Source of the DNA: Pempheris klunzingeri
Taxonomy: Eukaryota > Chordata > Actinopteri > Acropomatiformes > Pempheridae
Reading direction: 5' to 3'
Length of the DNA: 64,000 bases
NCBI RefSeq assembly: GCF_042242105.1
Contig: NC_092027.1
Location: 1,732,506 to 1,796,505 of the forward strand
Shown piece by piece: positions 1 through 26,891 of the stretch (the stretch's first letter is position 1; every line of letters begins with the position of its first letter). Below the pieces are notes generated by a model that did no database searches, was not told where the DNA came from, and was given only the letters and a program-made list of their open reading frames with translations. A program made the position numbers and the translations under genes.

Positions 1-220
1 TTACCACATAGAGTACAGGAGTAGTTCGACAACCCCTGCCTCCAATCTTTAACTTGTTTGTGTTAACAAAAGTTGTGTTGGATCTGAATGAACCCCATAA
101 AACACCAAAGTCACACAATAACACAAACTAACAAACTAATTGTGGCAGCAGTAGACCAGCAACTCCTGGGTAAAATTACTGTTTTTTTCAATAGAGTCTG
201 GTGGCTTGAAACTGTGTAAA
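1..220. repeat. palindromic interspersed repeat, copy 1 (cut by window edge)
   Basis: The segment carries the internal part of a family repeated elsewhere in the window: ACACCAAAGTCACACAATAA, a stretch rich in CAAACAAAC, a phrase like AGTAGACCAGCAACTCC, and an arm ending near TCTGGTGGCTTGA. The other copies lie at about 691-975, 15125-15505, 29455-30180, 33350-33855 and 61240-61390. Only one arm is visible here because the copy runs off the left edge. Confidence 0.6.
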
Positions 221-690
221 ACAAGGGCCCAGGTTAAAAAAAAAATAAAAAAAACTGTCTGGAGAACAGGGGCTGGTTTTCGTGCTGAGAGGCGATGAGC
301 TGCAGGTGAGGAAGGCCAGGTGAGTGCAGGGCATAGGAGGGAGGTGGGAGCAGGTGTGAGGACTTTGCTCCAGAATAAATCCAAGCTTGAGTTGATTTTA
401 ACGTGTCTGCACACAATCAGCACTCTTTATACTTTTTATAACATATACGATCCTCCTGGAGCTCTGCTGAACAGATAATCTGTCAAAATTTAAATTATTG
501 TGACTCCAAACTGTTGCTGTGCAGCCTCTAACAGTGCGACAAACACCCGTCTGTCTGTTCCACGAGCAGCTGGATGATCCTCAGCAGCGCAACGTCGCCC
601 CCCAGCTGCTCAGAGAAACACCAGCAACAAGCAGCTCAACCAGTAACACACTGAAGCTGCATGTTCCTGCAAGTAAATAATTATACTGGA

Positions 691-975
691 AGATCCCTTT
701 GGTTTGACCACTAACAGCTCACTGCAAACACACCAGACTCCTTTGAGAAAAACAGTAATTTTACCTCACAGAACACAGGAGCTGCTGGTCTGCTGCCGCC
801 TCCATCTGTAAAGCTGCTTGTGTTATTGTGTGTCACACAAATATTGTTCTGGATCTGAACAAACCCTTTAAAACACCAAAGTGACATAATGACATAAACA
901 AACTAACCGATCAAGACATCAGTAAAGCAGCAACTCCCACGTAAAATCACTGTTTTTGTCAATGGAGTCTGGTGG
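691..975. repeat. palindromic interspersed repeat, copy 2
   Basis: The copy begins near AAGATCCCTTTGGTTTGACC. It contains ACACACCAGACTCC followed by AAAAACAGTAATTTTACC, and ends with the reverse complement of that arm, TAAAATCACTGTTTTTGTC then TGGAGTCTGGTGG. Inverted arms flank an internal segment of about 150 bases. No coding capacity is seen, so it is probably a non-autonomous foldback or MITE-type element. Confidence 0.65.
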
Positions 976-2865
976 CTTGACGAGGGATCCAGTGCTCCAG
1001 CACAGTTTTCCATTATTTCTCCTAAAAACATAACAAAAATTAAGATATTACAACAATTGATAGAAAATTAAAAGCACCTTTACTCAAGTACTGTGCTTTT
1101 ATTTCACTTTTCAGCTTCCACTAAACACGCTTCATCTTAATTCACTACATTTATTCAATAAACTCAGTTTTTAGTTTTAGCTTCAGATGAATAAAACAAA
1201 TTATCATCATTAGTTTCCTCTTTCAAATCTATATATTTTAACTTATGTCTTATTTTATTATCTGTTCTTATTGTAGAATCACTTTGTAGCTTGTTTGTGA
1301 AAGTTTCTGTATAAATAAAGGTTTTATCATTAAATTAATAATTATTTTATCAATGAGTTTATAGATTCACAAGCAGGATTTAAGGTAAAAAAAAAATCTA
1401 AATATATATAAATGAGCTGCATTATTAAAGAGATGAACGCATTAATCATGATCCAATAAAATATTATACATTAAAGGGCCATTCTGCACAATGAGTACTT
1501 GTACTTTTAGTACTTAAAGTACATTTTGTGAGAATGAACCTGAGTATTCTCCTCAGGTGAGGGTGAGGACACCTGGTGGGACCCTCCCTCCGCCCTCCGA
1601 GCTCCTCCTGAACGATTATTGACCTGCGGCGGCCCCCTGAGCTCCAGGCGGTAAAACTTTAGGGCTCCGCTGAACGGCGGGGCGGTGGGTCAGCAGGTCG
1701 GCGGGGGCCTCAGGCGTCTGCAGGTGTGCCGCAGGTCAACCAGGGTCCACCAGAGGAGCTTCAGAGCCGTCGGTCGGTCACCAGACACAGGAAATCTACT
1801 GTGTTGTTATTCTGTTGAGAAAAGGTGGTCAGATGTTCGGACAAACGACAGCAGCGCCGAGATTTGGTTTATTTCGTCTTTATCAAAGTCAGCTTCTCTT
1901 CCTGCGAACAAAACAAAAGGCAGCGGCTCGTTTCATCAGAGGGGGAAAGATTCATTTACACATTTATTCCTCCTATTTTAACAAAAACACAAAGGCAGAC
2001 TGTGTTCGTCCTATTTACATCGGTACCTTCGTGCTTTTAAAGGTTTCTGACAGTAAAAAAACTGAAGTGGACGTCTGATGTGTCGGCTCCCATCAGGTCG
2101 GTGGTTCTTCGCTGGATCGTTTTGTCTTTTAGGGTCTCAACTTTTCTGGTTTTAAATCCTCACAGTTATGATTTATTTAAAGACAAATCTGATCCAATCT
2201 GAGGTCTCTTATTTCATTAGTTTTACGTGCATTAAACGTCCCTGTAAATGTGCCAGTGTTGGTTAAATGTTAATCAGAATTGGCTGTAGAGTTAAACAAC
2301 CATAACATTCATCATTCATTTATGGAGGAAAAACCAAAAATTAATTTAGGATTTTGCTCAGAAAGTGAACATTTGCTGTTCATTTTTGGCATTTAGGGAC
2401 ATTTCTGTTGCCGTTTTGTGACATTTTATGACTCAAACAATTTGTGGATTCATCAGGAAAATACTGACAAACTACTTGATAATAAAAATAACCGTTAGCT
2501 GCAGCTGTAAATACAATTTAAAAAACATTTGTGTCGGCTCTGCTGTAGAAACTACAACAGCAAGACAAACTTTAATTAACAAAACATTTCCTCCGTTATT
2601 TTAGGTTTGAAAAACAAAACTTTCTGTGTTAAGAACCACAAACTGAATGAGAATTATTGCCGTTATCGTCCCTCCATCATTTCCCACCAACTTCATTTCC
2701 ACTTTTTTTTCATCTTTGCATGTTTTTTACACAAAAGTAAAAAAATCAGTATATAAAAAAAAAAGACAAAAACAATTAGTAACGTGTGTTTTTTGGGCTT
2801 TTTTCCCCAAAAGACGAGGAGCTTCACATCCACAAGAATGCACCGTGAACACGAAACTTCAGCGA

Positions 2866-2945
2866 GCAGCCCGTTAGCTTAGCTTAGCATAAAGACTGGA
2901 AACAGCTAGCCTAGCTTTAGCCTAGCTCAGAATCCACCTCCCAGC
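2866..2945. repeat. short dispersed repeat with TTAGCTTAGCATAAAGACTGG core
   Basis: The core is GCTTAGCATAAAGACTGGAA followed by ACAGCTAGCCTAGC. The same sequence occurs in reverse complement near 34925-34985 (TTTCCAGTCTTTATGCTAAG). Both copies are short and non-coding. The type is common in fish introns and intergenic DNA. I can show only the two copies in this window. Confidence 0.6.
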
Positions 2946-4679
2946 GGCTCTAAAACTCACTGACGAACTCGATCCATAATTCACCTGCGGTCACGTGTCA
3001 AGACTGTTTAACTGTCTTAAATTTTGATTGTCAGCTTTTCTGTTTAACAGTTTTAGGTTTAGTTGCATAAACTTGTTGATTTTTCTTTTTAAAGGGGGCA
3101 CTGAAACAATTTAGTTAATTTTAAAGAAATAAATTGAAATGGCTGCATAGAAAAAAATAAATAAATAAAAATCAGGGCCCCAAAGCCACTGGATCCTACA
3201 TTTCCCATAATGCAACTAAACTGTCTTCCCGATTTCAGCCGAACTCTGAAACACCTTTTCAGACTTTTAGGATCTCACGGAGGAGCCTACGTTTCCCATG
3301 ATGCCGAGCAAACTGAGCTTTTAAAGACTTTTAGAGCCGATGAGAGGATTCGATGAGCAGACAACACAAAGACCAAAGAAAACACATGAAAAACAAAGAA
3401 AATCAAACATTTTTTGGTCAGAAAAAAAATAAAATAAAATCAGAAAGTGTTCATTTCTTTTACAAACTCAATTTTACAAGTAAAAAAAAAAAAAAAAAAT
3501 CTGTCAGGCTCCATTATTTTGTCTTTTCTGGGATGGTTGCAGCATTTTTAAAACAAAACCGACCACATAGTGAAGTTTGAGTTTATTCTGTACAATAAAA
3601 AAAAATCTGTGTATATATATAATCTCCATAAATATATCGTATCAGGACAGAATATCCTGAGTTCAGACTGCGAGCACAGAGAGAGCGAAGCTGGTTGGTC
3701 CACTGAACTCAACACAAGAATAAAAAATATTAAAAAATCCAACATCAGTCCATTTTTTTCCTGTTTTCTCTCCCACTGTGAGCCTCATTATTTATTATTT
3801 ATTAGTTTTCTTTCACTTTTTGTTGCCAAAAGACAAAGAAATAAAAATTTATAAAAAAGGTGACAAAAAACAAAGAAAATATCTACAGAGGGAACACTGA
3901 TATTTACAACTATTAAATAATCCCCATTGGAAACAACAACATGATTTTTCTATAAAAGAAAAACCAAACTAATCAAACAAATAAAGGTGACAGATGCCAC
4001 ATGAAGAAGGATCTTTGTGAACAGGAGGGCGAAAACTGCTTGTGCAAAACCGCTTTCTTATATTTTTAGATTCAGCTTAAAGGTCAAAAATGATCATAAC
4101 AGAAACCCGACAGAATTTGCTGTTGAATGGCGGTTAAAGCTTCACAGTTTCGGGTTCATCAAGAGTGGTTTGCAAGGATTTGTTTGCATTTTAGCGCCAT
4201 TAAAGGGACGCCGAATTAGCAACTATTAGCTAATGTTTCCAGTTTGTCCATTAATGAACAGACACGTATCACCGGGCGACTCTGATCCTGCAGAAAACGT
4301 AAAAACGTGATGATTCTCAGGCAAGTTCTGCAGTTGAGAACCCGACCGTGTTGATAAAACATAAACATTTTAAATAATGCGTTGATGCAGACGGATAAAT
4401 TGTGAGCAGATCCAGCTTCATGCAGCGGCCGTCAGTACTGATATCAAGCATCCAGACTACATGTTTTCTGTTTTGTTTTTTTTTGTTCCTGCTTACATGT
4501 AGTCTGATTACTGAGAGTCACAACAACACAAATATACAAACAGAGACCACTGAGTCAGTAGTGTCGAGCTGCACGGCTACAGCGGACGATTTCAGCTCCC
4601 GTTGCTCACAAACTGGTTTATTGCTGATGAAAAGACGCAGGAGAATATGGATCCTGGTGTCTACAAAAGGTTTTTAGAT

Positions 4680-4685
4680 TTTATT
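4680..4685 (-). terminator. candidate poly(A) signal of atf6b
   Basis: The hexamer reads AATAAA on the minus strand about 370 bases after the atf6b stop codon. No other canonical hexamer lies nearer the stop. The assignment is positional; transcripts would be needed to confirm it. Confidence 0.4.
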
Positions 4686-5054
4686 CTATTGTAACTGTGA
4701 ATGTGCAGCCCCGCGGCGCCCCCTGTTGGCCGAACCGGTTAGAGCCGGGCTTTAAAGACGTAAAATCTGCACATAAACTGCTCCGGACAGCTTCCCGCCT
4801 CGACGCGTCATTCAAACGGGACATTTTCATGGTTAAATATTAAAAGGCGGCGCTGTTTGTAAGTGCGGTGCGCCGCCGTGTCTGCGTCAGACTTTCATTT
4901 TTAGAAATATATTCTCATGTTTTAAGACGTTATCGTCTGAAGAGGCTTTTCCAGCCCAGGATCTGACGTGTGTTTGTTACCTGTCGGGGATGAAGAAGTT
5001 ATTTTTCTAACTAATCTCCCGCCGCCTCCGTCTCTTCCTTCCATCATCGCCTCA

Positions 5055-20017
<14,963 letters not shown>

Positions 20018-20110
20018 CGCCCCGGAGGCGGCGGAGGAGTGTTTGGGGAGCGGAGAGCGACGTGATACCAGCTAGCTAGCTAGCTAGCGAAGCAAACACA
20101 CACACAACAC
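20018..20110 (-). promoter_or_regulatory. atf6b 5' untranslated leader
   Basis: The sequence immediately upstream of the atf6b start codon is GC-rich and includes a (CTAG)n tract at about 20071-20090. No upstream ATG in frame is needed. The transcription start is not defined by any TATA box that I can see. Confidence 0.5.
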
Positions 20111-20314
20111 TGCCGCCGCGCTTAGCATGAAGATACCCGGGCGGCCCCAGCAATGGATATCATTTATAGCTCAAGTTAAAAGGCTATTTCCTGCGTCGGG
20201 AAGCTTCAATTTATGTCCAGTTTGTGTCTCGGCACGAACTATCGCCTCTTGCTTTCGCTTCGCATATGACAGAGTCAGACAAGGAAACCGGAAAAGCGCC
20301 GCCCACTTGTGCCA

Positions 20315-20540
20315 GAGCAGCCAATGACAGCAAAGGGTTCTGTGATTGACGAGGTTAAGAGCCAATGGGATGACTCGGAGGGCGCGATTGGGCGTAGTTA
20401 ACCTATGATTGAGGGCGGGGGGCAGAGAGTGTTTTAAAGATGATTTGGTCCAATCGAAAGAGAGGATTTTGATTGACAGGTATAGCCAGCCAATGAACTT
20501 GCTCAGCTTTTAATTGACATGCGTGCCAGCCAATCACGGT
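20315..20540. promoter_or_regulatory. CCAAT-box cluster upstream of atf6b
   Basis: CCAAT words on the plus strand start at 20321, 20362, 20450, 20490 and 20530, with an inverted one (ATTGG) at 20387. A GC-rich GGGCGGGG run lies at about 20413. Such clusters bind NF-Y and are usual in TATA-less promoters. No CCAAT-N9-CCACG ER-stress element is seen among them. The region is a promoter by position and composition only. Confidence 0.5.
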
Positions 20541-21309
20541 TCACCAGTGCAAAAAAAACTGGCAGTTACAGTAGAAGTCACGTTGATTCAAGCGTTGCGG
20601 AAAATAACACTGCGTTACGACGGTGTAGGCGAGAAATAAAACGTTTCTGCGTTACAAAACTAAATCAGTTGATGCTGCATATTGTTCAAATAATCTCTCC
20701 TGCAGCGGGGGGACTCTAATTTGTAATGTGGAGAAGAGGAGCTGTTACATAACTGCAGTGAGGGGCGTTTAAGGACAGACTGGAGCCCCCACCAGCAGCC
20801 TCAACCTCAACTGTTTCCATTATAGTTTATGCTTGAAGCAGTTAAACACCATTAGGGGACGGAGCAGGTGTTTTGAGCAGAGACTTGCATGACTTAGGGC
20901 GTCTTTTGCATTTCAAATACACATGCACCAGCCCAGATTTATGTGCTACATCTGCATCAGAATGTAAAAATCACATCAAGGTTTAAAACTTCTTTTTATT
21001 TGTCACATGCACAGAGATATAGAGATATAGAGACAAGCTGCTCACTGCTTTTGAACCATGAACAGTGCGTTATGCAGAAAAAAAAAAGCCAGGCAAAGTA
21101 AAAGTTTGGTAAACCACCTTGTGCACAGGTGGAGGATGTTTTTAGATGCTTTATTATGAAACTGAAAACACTAAACTATAAAAATAGTGTCACATGTAAA
21201 AGTCCTGCTTCAGTAAAAGTATGGGGGTATAATCTGGAAAATGTAGTTAAAATAAAAGTACTCTGTTCAGACTGCTTTACCATTATATAGTAGACTGAAT
21301 ACAAATACA

Positions 21310-21515
21310 GAACACATTTGTTTGTGTGCTCATTTTGAGTCTGTCGACATGTTGTGCCTCTTTGTGCTCATTTTTTGGCTCTGTAGTTATGTTGTGCCTC
21401 CTTGTGGGTGTTTTGTGCCTCTTTCTAGTCATTTGTTGTCTTTTAGTGGTCATTTTGCGCCTCTTTGTGGTCATTTTTGTCTCTTTATGGTCATTTTGTG
21501 TCTCATTTTGTGATA
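21310..21515 (+). repeat. degenerate minisatellite, unit about 22 bases
   Basis: Units similar to TTTGTGGTCATTTTGTGTCTC are repeated about nine times with divergence. The reverse complement resembles the unit of the larger array at 27957-28550 (AGAGACAGAAAATGACTAAAA), so the two arrays may share an origin. Confidence 0.7.
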
Positions 21516-21559
21516 TTTGAACATTACTTGAATTTCCAGTTTCTTCATCCTCATCTTTT

Positions 21560-21678
21560 ATTGTTCATATGCTCTCATCATATCTCATCAGGTCCTTCAT
21601 CCCGACTGCAGTCAGACTGTACAAAGCTGCATTATAGCCTGCTGCACCAATCACAAGCAGAACCACCACCTAATGCAC

Positions 21679-21713
<35 letters not shown>

Positions 21714-21950
21714 ACTGTGCAATAATCCACATCATGTTTCATCCCTTCCCACTCTGTTGTTGTTTCTTTGTAATTATTGTATTCAGTGTACATAATGTTT
21801 CTTTGTGTATATAAGGTTTTCCTCTGTATATATTATGTTGATTTAATTTTCTATTTCTTTAACTGTGTGTCTGTCCCCTTGAGCTGCTGTAACAGCAAAT
21901 TTTCCCCACTGAGGGATCAATAAACGTTATCTTATCTTATCTTATCTGTC
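21560..21950 (+). mobile_element. LINE 3' end with (TTATC)n tail
   Basis: A phrase translating as F-I-P-T-A-V-R-L-Y-K-A is followed by a TAATGCACTTTATTATT run, AT-rich 3' UTR, CCCACTGAGGGATCAATAAA and TTATCTTATCTTATCT. This is the canonical 3' end of a fish LINE, 5'-truncated. It belongs with the remnant at 18915-19435. Confidence 0.7.
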
Positions 21951-23017
21951 ATTCCCGTGTCTCTCCATCGATGGTTGCAGTTTAACACACTCGGCTACGT
22001 TAAGAAGACGCATCAGGTTGTTCACGGACGGCGGTCTTTACTCAGAGTGATGTTTCCTGTTCAGAGATCACAGCCTGCGTGTCCCTGTGGTCTCTTCAGC
22101 TGGTTCAGGATCAGTTTCACCTTCAGTAACTGAATTTAATGCCAACACATAACCAGTTTCACATCCAGTTTCTCATGTTCATAACAAAAACCAAATTTCA
22201 TGAAATTTCACAAAAGTGTTAAAGTCCGTTTGTGGTGAGGTCTGCATCTCTCACTAGGGTTCACTAACAGATCTTAGCAGACACATAGACGCATAATCTA
22301 TATTTCTGTATCTATGGTGTATCAAAGGGGTTTAAAGGACGCACATACAATCAGACACGACAGGAATATTATTATAAATAAAGTTACTTTAACCCTTTTC
22401 TCCTTTAAGTAAAATTATTTTGGAGATACCACCCCGACTGTCCAAGATCTGAAATATTAAATATGTCACAGCTTTATTTCTAGAAGCTGTTTCATATAAA
22501 CTGTTTCCTAAAACAGTCAGGACAGGTTCATATAATCTAGGACAGGATTAGACGTGTTAAACTGTCTGAAACTCACCTTTTAATGACTAAAACTGTTTAA
22601 AATCAGCTGGTTGTTTAAATCAGGTGAACCAACATTTTGGAAATGGTCACTGGGTCACATGACTGCAGCAGGAAGGAGTTAAAGTCAAGGATAAAAGCTG
22701 TAAAGGGACATTTCCAATATATTTAAAGGGTCTAAAGACACTCAAAGTAAGTAAAAATGGACTTAGATAAAATTAGAAATAACAATAATGATAGATAAAA
22801 TAAAAAACTGGGAGAGTTAATATGAAACAAGTTCTAAAATGATAATAGTTAAATCTTTCTCCAGTGCCTGTAACCACTAAGTGACTTCCTGTATTGCGTG
22901 TGACCATCAGCATCAGCGTTCATTTACCACAGAATACATTGACAATGGGTTTCATTAGAAAAACGCACGTCTGCACACAGATGACTTCCTGTTCTCTGTT
23001 TGTCAGCCAGCACAAAG

Positions 23018-26000
23018 ATGAAGGCGCTCGTCTTCAGCAGTCTGTTGGCTTCAACTCTGTGTTGCTTTGTGTCTGCAGGTAAGGACTCCTCTGCTCTCAT
23101 ATCTAGTCCTCATCACTTTAATGCTGCTGTTTGTATATTTTTGTTATTTTAGCTACCTGTAATGAAGCCTTGTTTCAGTCAGAGTATTGATCATGTGACC
23201 AAACAGCACCTTACCTGAGCTCATATTCTCATTTTATCAGACGCTTGCTTGCTTGTTGCTGGTTACACAGAGTGGAGTTCTCAGTCAGAAAGACGAAGTT
23301 AACCGAGTTTAAATTTGGTTGAACTTTCACTCGAGCAGATGCTTAGAGGAACGTGGCTTTAGTCTCTGGTTATAATTTAAAGTACCAAAACCACGTTTAA
23401 ATTCATCCAGGTCACATCCGATGATCGCTCAGCTTATTTATTTGAAATGTGGTTTTCTCTTGCAGAAATAATCCATAAACAATCTGTGGAAAAGGGCCAA
23501 GTCTCTCTGCCGTGTCCTCACTCTGTGGAGGGTAAAGTGACGTGGAGCAGAGAGATTAATGGAAATAAAGTCGACATATTTATAATTGATGGTGAACGGG
23601 ATATAAGACCCAATGACCCTTACAAACGATACTCGTCTTTGGCAGATAAATCACTTCACATTAACAAAGTTCAAGTCTCAGACTCTGGACGATACTTCTG
23701 TAATAATGGACCAGCTGTGAAACTGAAGGTGATCCCACAAGGTAACATCTGACTTTAATAAAACTCTTCTGCTTTCTGTAATCTCTTCCTGTTTCAAAGT
23801 CACGTCTCTGAGTTAAATGTTTCCCTTTTCTTTGATAAACATAAATTCATCCGCACAATAATGAAGTGATGCAGATGGTCACAGGACATGAAGGCTGTTG
23901 TTGGGTTCAACCTGCTGCTCTGTTCGCACCTTTGACGTCTTATTAGCAGAGCTAGCGTTAGCCACATAGCGATGGCGGACAGCGAGGCAGATTGAGGTTT
24001 TCAGCCTGCTGCTTTGACACACTGGGGACTCACATTTATGTTGGAAACACATTAAAAAGTGCATTTTAACAGTAGCTAACAAGAAAACCACTTATATAGT
24101 GAAAAGAAGTGGGAGATTAAAGGCAGATTATTTTGTGTTTAATGTACTCTACCTATTATATTTAAATTTGACTCACTTTAATCCAAACCATGATCTTTTC
24201 CTCAACATAACAGAGTGGTTTTGGTGCCTAAACGTAACCAGACTGCCACTGAAAACTGATAATAATAATAACAAAATAAAACTGAAATATGAAAGTTAAC
24301 AAATCTTTCTGATTAAATTTTCTGTTTTTCAGAAGTCACAGGCTGGTTTCTACCTTTTTAGCATTTTTGCTAGCAGACAAACTTCTAGTTATGTAAGTTA
24401 GCTTCGTTTTCAGTCTCACAAGTGGAGCAAACAACATCGTCTGTGTTCAACTATGTGGTGAGAACTGATAAAGTGCATCTTAACATCCTGTATTATATGT
24501 TGTACGTGTCTTTCTCACCCTGAAGGTAACGGACTGTCACCCACAGCGGTCCAAACACCTCCAGCAACAACGTCTAAACCTACACCAACAACTGCTACAA
24601 GACCAACAGCAGCATCAAACACAGACACGACGACGGCAAAGAAAAAAAATGGTAACAAGAAACCTGAAAGAAAAAAACAAGAAAGGCAAGAGAGAGGAAG
24701 AGGGAGGATTAAATTATTCTGTGCATGTGTTTCTAGTCCACAATCTCACATTAACACATGAATATTCTCAAAGTTTATATTAAATAATATTATTATTATT
24801 ACTACAACGGAAACGTCTTGACACGATACTTTTTATGGAAGCTGTTGTAACATAAAAACATTTAACTGACCGTCCGTCCCAAATCATGATCTGTCACTGA
24901 AGTGGACGTGTCCACGTTTTGAAGCAGCGTGTTCGGCTTCATGGCCGTCGCCATTTTGTTTTTTTTGGAGCCAGAAGTGACAGTCCACAGAGACCATCTC
25001 TGATTGGTTAGTCAGCAGGTAGCCCCGCCCTAAAGAGATATCTGATCACTGTAATATAGATTTACGGTTGTGACTGGTCATAAATGGTGGATGAATTTAA
25101 TGTGAATGCTGTCAATCAAATGGTGAAACTGTTTGTCATACTGGACTCAGTCTTCTCTCTGCCCCACACAGGACGTAGAAAGACTCCAGACTTAAATAAA
25201 AGTACTGAAGAAACTTCAGCGAAGACAATAACAACTTCTACACCAGCGGTAAACAAAGGTAGGACGACAACCACAAAACAAAGACAGACTTAGAAGAAAA
25301 ACATCATTTAAATGTTATTTGTTTGTTAAATTCTCATCAGAGTTCACAATAAATCCACTGTAGCATCAGTTCGACGCTACAGATCCAGCTGCTGTTTATT
25401 AGTAATACAAATAACAGTCAACTCTATTTTTATAGCAGGTTTCATAAACTAACTTACAGGCATCAAGTGAAAAGCAGGCAAAAAATAAGTCTTTAGCTTT
25501 GTTTTAAAGATCTTTAGTGAGCTGGCGTTCTTGATATCTGCAGGTAAGATGTCCATGTTTTGGCTGCAACCTTGATTTTCTTCATCAAACCTCCAATAAA
25601 CCAGCAGCAGGAGTTTTGACTGAGTCTCTCAGTGGTAACAGTGAATCAGCTTTTCTGCATCTTTCTGATTTATAAACGGTCGCGCTAACATGAAATGTGC
25701 TGTCGTCTTGTCTTCCAGTGACTCCTGAAGAGCAACAACCACATTTTAGTTTGGTGATGAAAGTAACTGTCCCCCTACTCATCATCTTCATCATCCTCAT
25801 CACCATCATCTACTTTATCAGGAAACACAGGCTTAAAAAACAAGGTGAATAAAATCTGACCCAGAAAAAAACATATGATAAAAACAACAATAATAATATA
25901 ACATTTTAATAAATGCAAATGTGAGAATATGCACTAATACATGTGTGTGTGAGATGTTTATATATATTTCAAAGTCAAAGAGGAAAAAAAAGAAAATGTG

Positions 26001-26891
26001 CCCTGGAAATGTTTTAAATGTAAGCAGGAAAATATAGTAGAAATATTTACCATATTTTTTACAGTATATATTTTCTATATACAGAATTAACAATATGTTT
26101 TGTTAATTTATCGTCTACAACCACTTTTAAATATCCGTTATTTAAAAGTATCTTCTCTGCTTTGTTTCTGATGTCACAAACAAGGTGAGAGGGTTTTTCT
26201 AATTTTGTCACTAGTAAGATCTTTTTTTTTTCCGTCACAGGAAGTGAAGACACAAACGTCTATGAGGAGATTCACGATCGATTGGAGTCTCAACCCACAA
26301 ATGGTGAGAAATAAGAGCAGTTCCTTTTTTATAAAAAAAGCACTTCCTGTTTCTAATGAGAACAACACTGATGTGAAATTAAACACCACAATCTGCTTTG
26401 TCATGCTTTCATCCACAAAAACACATCTAATTTTTCTGAGTCTCACAAAACAACAGTGCTTTAAACAAGTTTAGTTTCTTTACTTCTTCCTGCAAACAAC
26501 ATTTGTGCTCGATAGAAAGCTCCTACTGCTGCAGGCATGCAGACTTTTTGAAGCTGCTGCTGTTTGGTTATGTTTAGGCGTCTGGCTTTATCTATAAAAC
26601 AGATCAATCGTGAGTTGATGTTAAGTTAAATGTTTTAACAGATGGATCAAACCTAAATGATCCCACGTATTCCACCATCCCCGACCTTCCTCCAGCGGAG
26701 AAGATGACCGGTAAATCATTTAAACTCAGATATTTCAGCATCGAAGGAAACCCTCTGGTGATATAGTCCTGGTCACACACACACTTTATGTATTTTATAT
26801 TTAATTTCTCCCAACAGGCACATTTGCACCTGTTGATTCCCCTTATTGCCTGATCACCTACAAGGTTACTGGTGGAAATGCTCATTATTAA
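23018..26891 (+). CDS. single-V-domain Ig receptor with mucin-like stalk and tyrosine motifs (receptor A)
   Basis: Predicted type I surface receptor of 293 residues. Exons 23018-23078, 23466-23741, 24526-24651, 25172-25258, 25719-25844, 26241-26303, 26642-26710 and 26818-26891; every intron is phase 1. Order: signal peptide MKALVFSSLLASTLCCFVSA; one V-type Ig fold (about 24-110) with B-strand SLPC, core W in VTWSRE and F-strand DSGRYFC; Thr/Pro-rich stalk over two exons (113-183); membrane segment about 195-217, rich in Ile and Leu; tail with Y233 in VYEEI, Y256 in TYSTI, Y279 in SPYCLI and Y284. SPYCLI fits the ITIM pattern (S.Y..I), while YEEI is a classic Src-family SH2 target. Signalling is inferred. 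An intron may follow the stop (donor at about 26893, acceptor near 27086). No orthologue is recognised. Confidence 0.85.
24870..25050. repeat. dispersed repeat with GGAGCCAGAAGTGAC / CCCCGCCCT core
   Basis: The segment has GGCCGTCGCCATTTTG, a T-run, GGAGCCAGAAGTGACAG, CTCTGATTGGTTAG and AGCCCCGCCCT. Related copies lie at about 34575-34770, 39675-39900 and 48585-48990, some inverted. They are non-coding, and the family is common in fish. Confidence 0.6.
25360..25680. repeat. probable retroposon fragment in receptor A intron
   Basis: The phrase CTCTATTTTTATAGCAGG and the long moderately GC-richer stretch behind it resemble fragments at retroposon 3' ends. Boundaries are unclear and no terminal repeats are visible. 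Confidence 0.3.

Larger units (their letters stand above)
1..5054. other. atf6b 3' flank; no gene recognised
   Basis: This stretch follows the atf6b stop codon on the minus strand. It holds two pieces of a palindromic repeat family (about 1-220 and 691-975), long AT-rich tracts, several A-runs, and a GC-rich patch around 1560-1780. A TTTATT at 4680-4685 reads AATAAA on the minus strand about 370 bases past the atf6b stop, and is the best nearby poly(A) signal. Short open frames here show no domain, no codon bias and no splice partners, so I call no gene. The GC-rich patch could be an unrecognised exon of a neighbouring gene, but nothing in its six frames is familiar. Confidence 0.6.
20600..22890. 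other. intergenic region between atf6b and the first Ig receptor
   Basis: Apart from the minisatellite at 21310-21515 and the LINE end at 21560-21950, I see no gene. The stretch is AT-rich, and the open frames in it are short and lack domains or splice partners. Confidence 0.5.

Noticed and set aside
1560-1780. GC-rich patch with open frame, possible exon
   Set aside because: No frame gives a familiar protein or clear splice-site pair, and the neighbourhood is repeat-rich.
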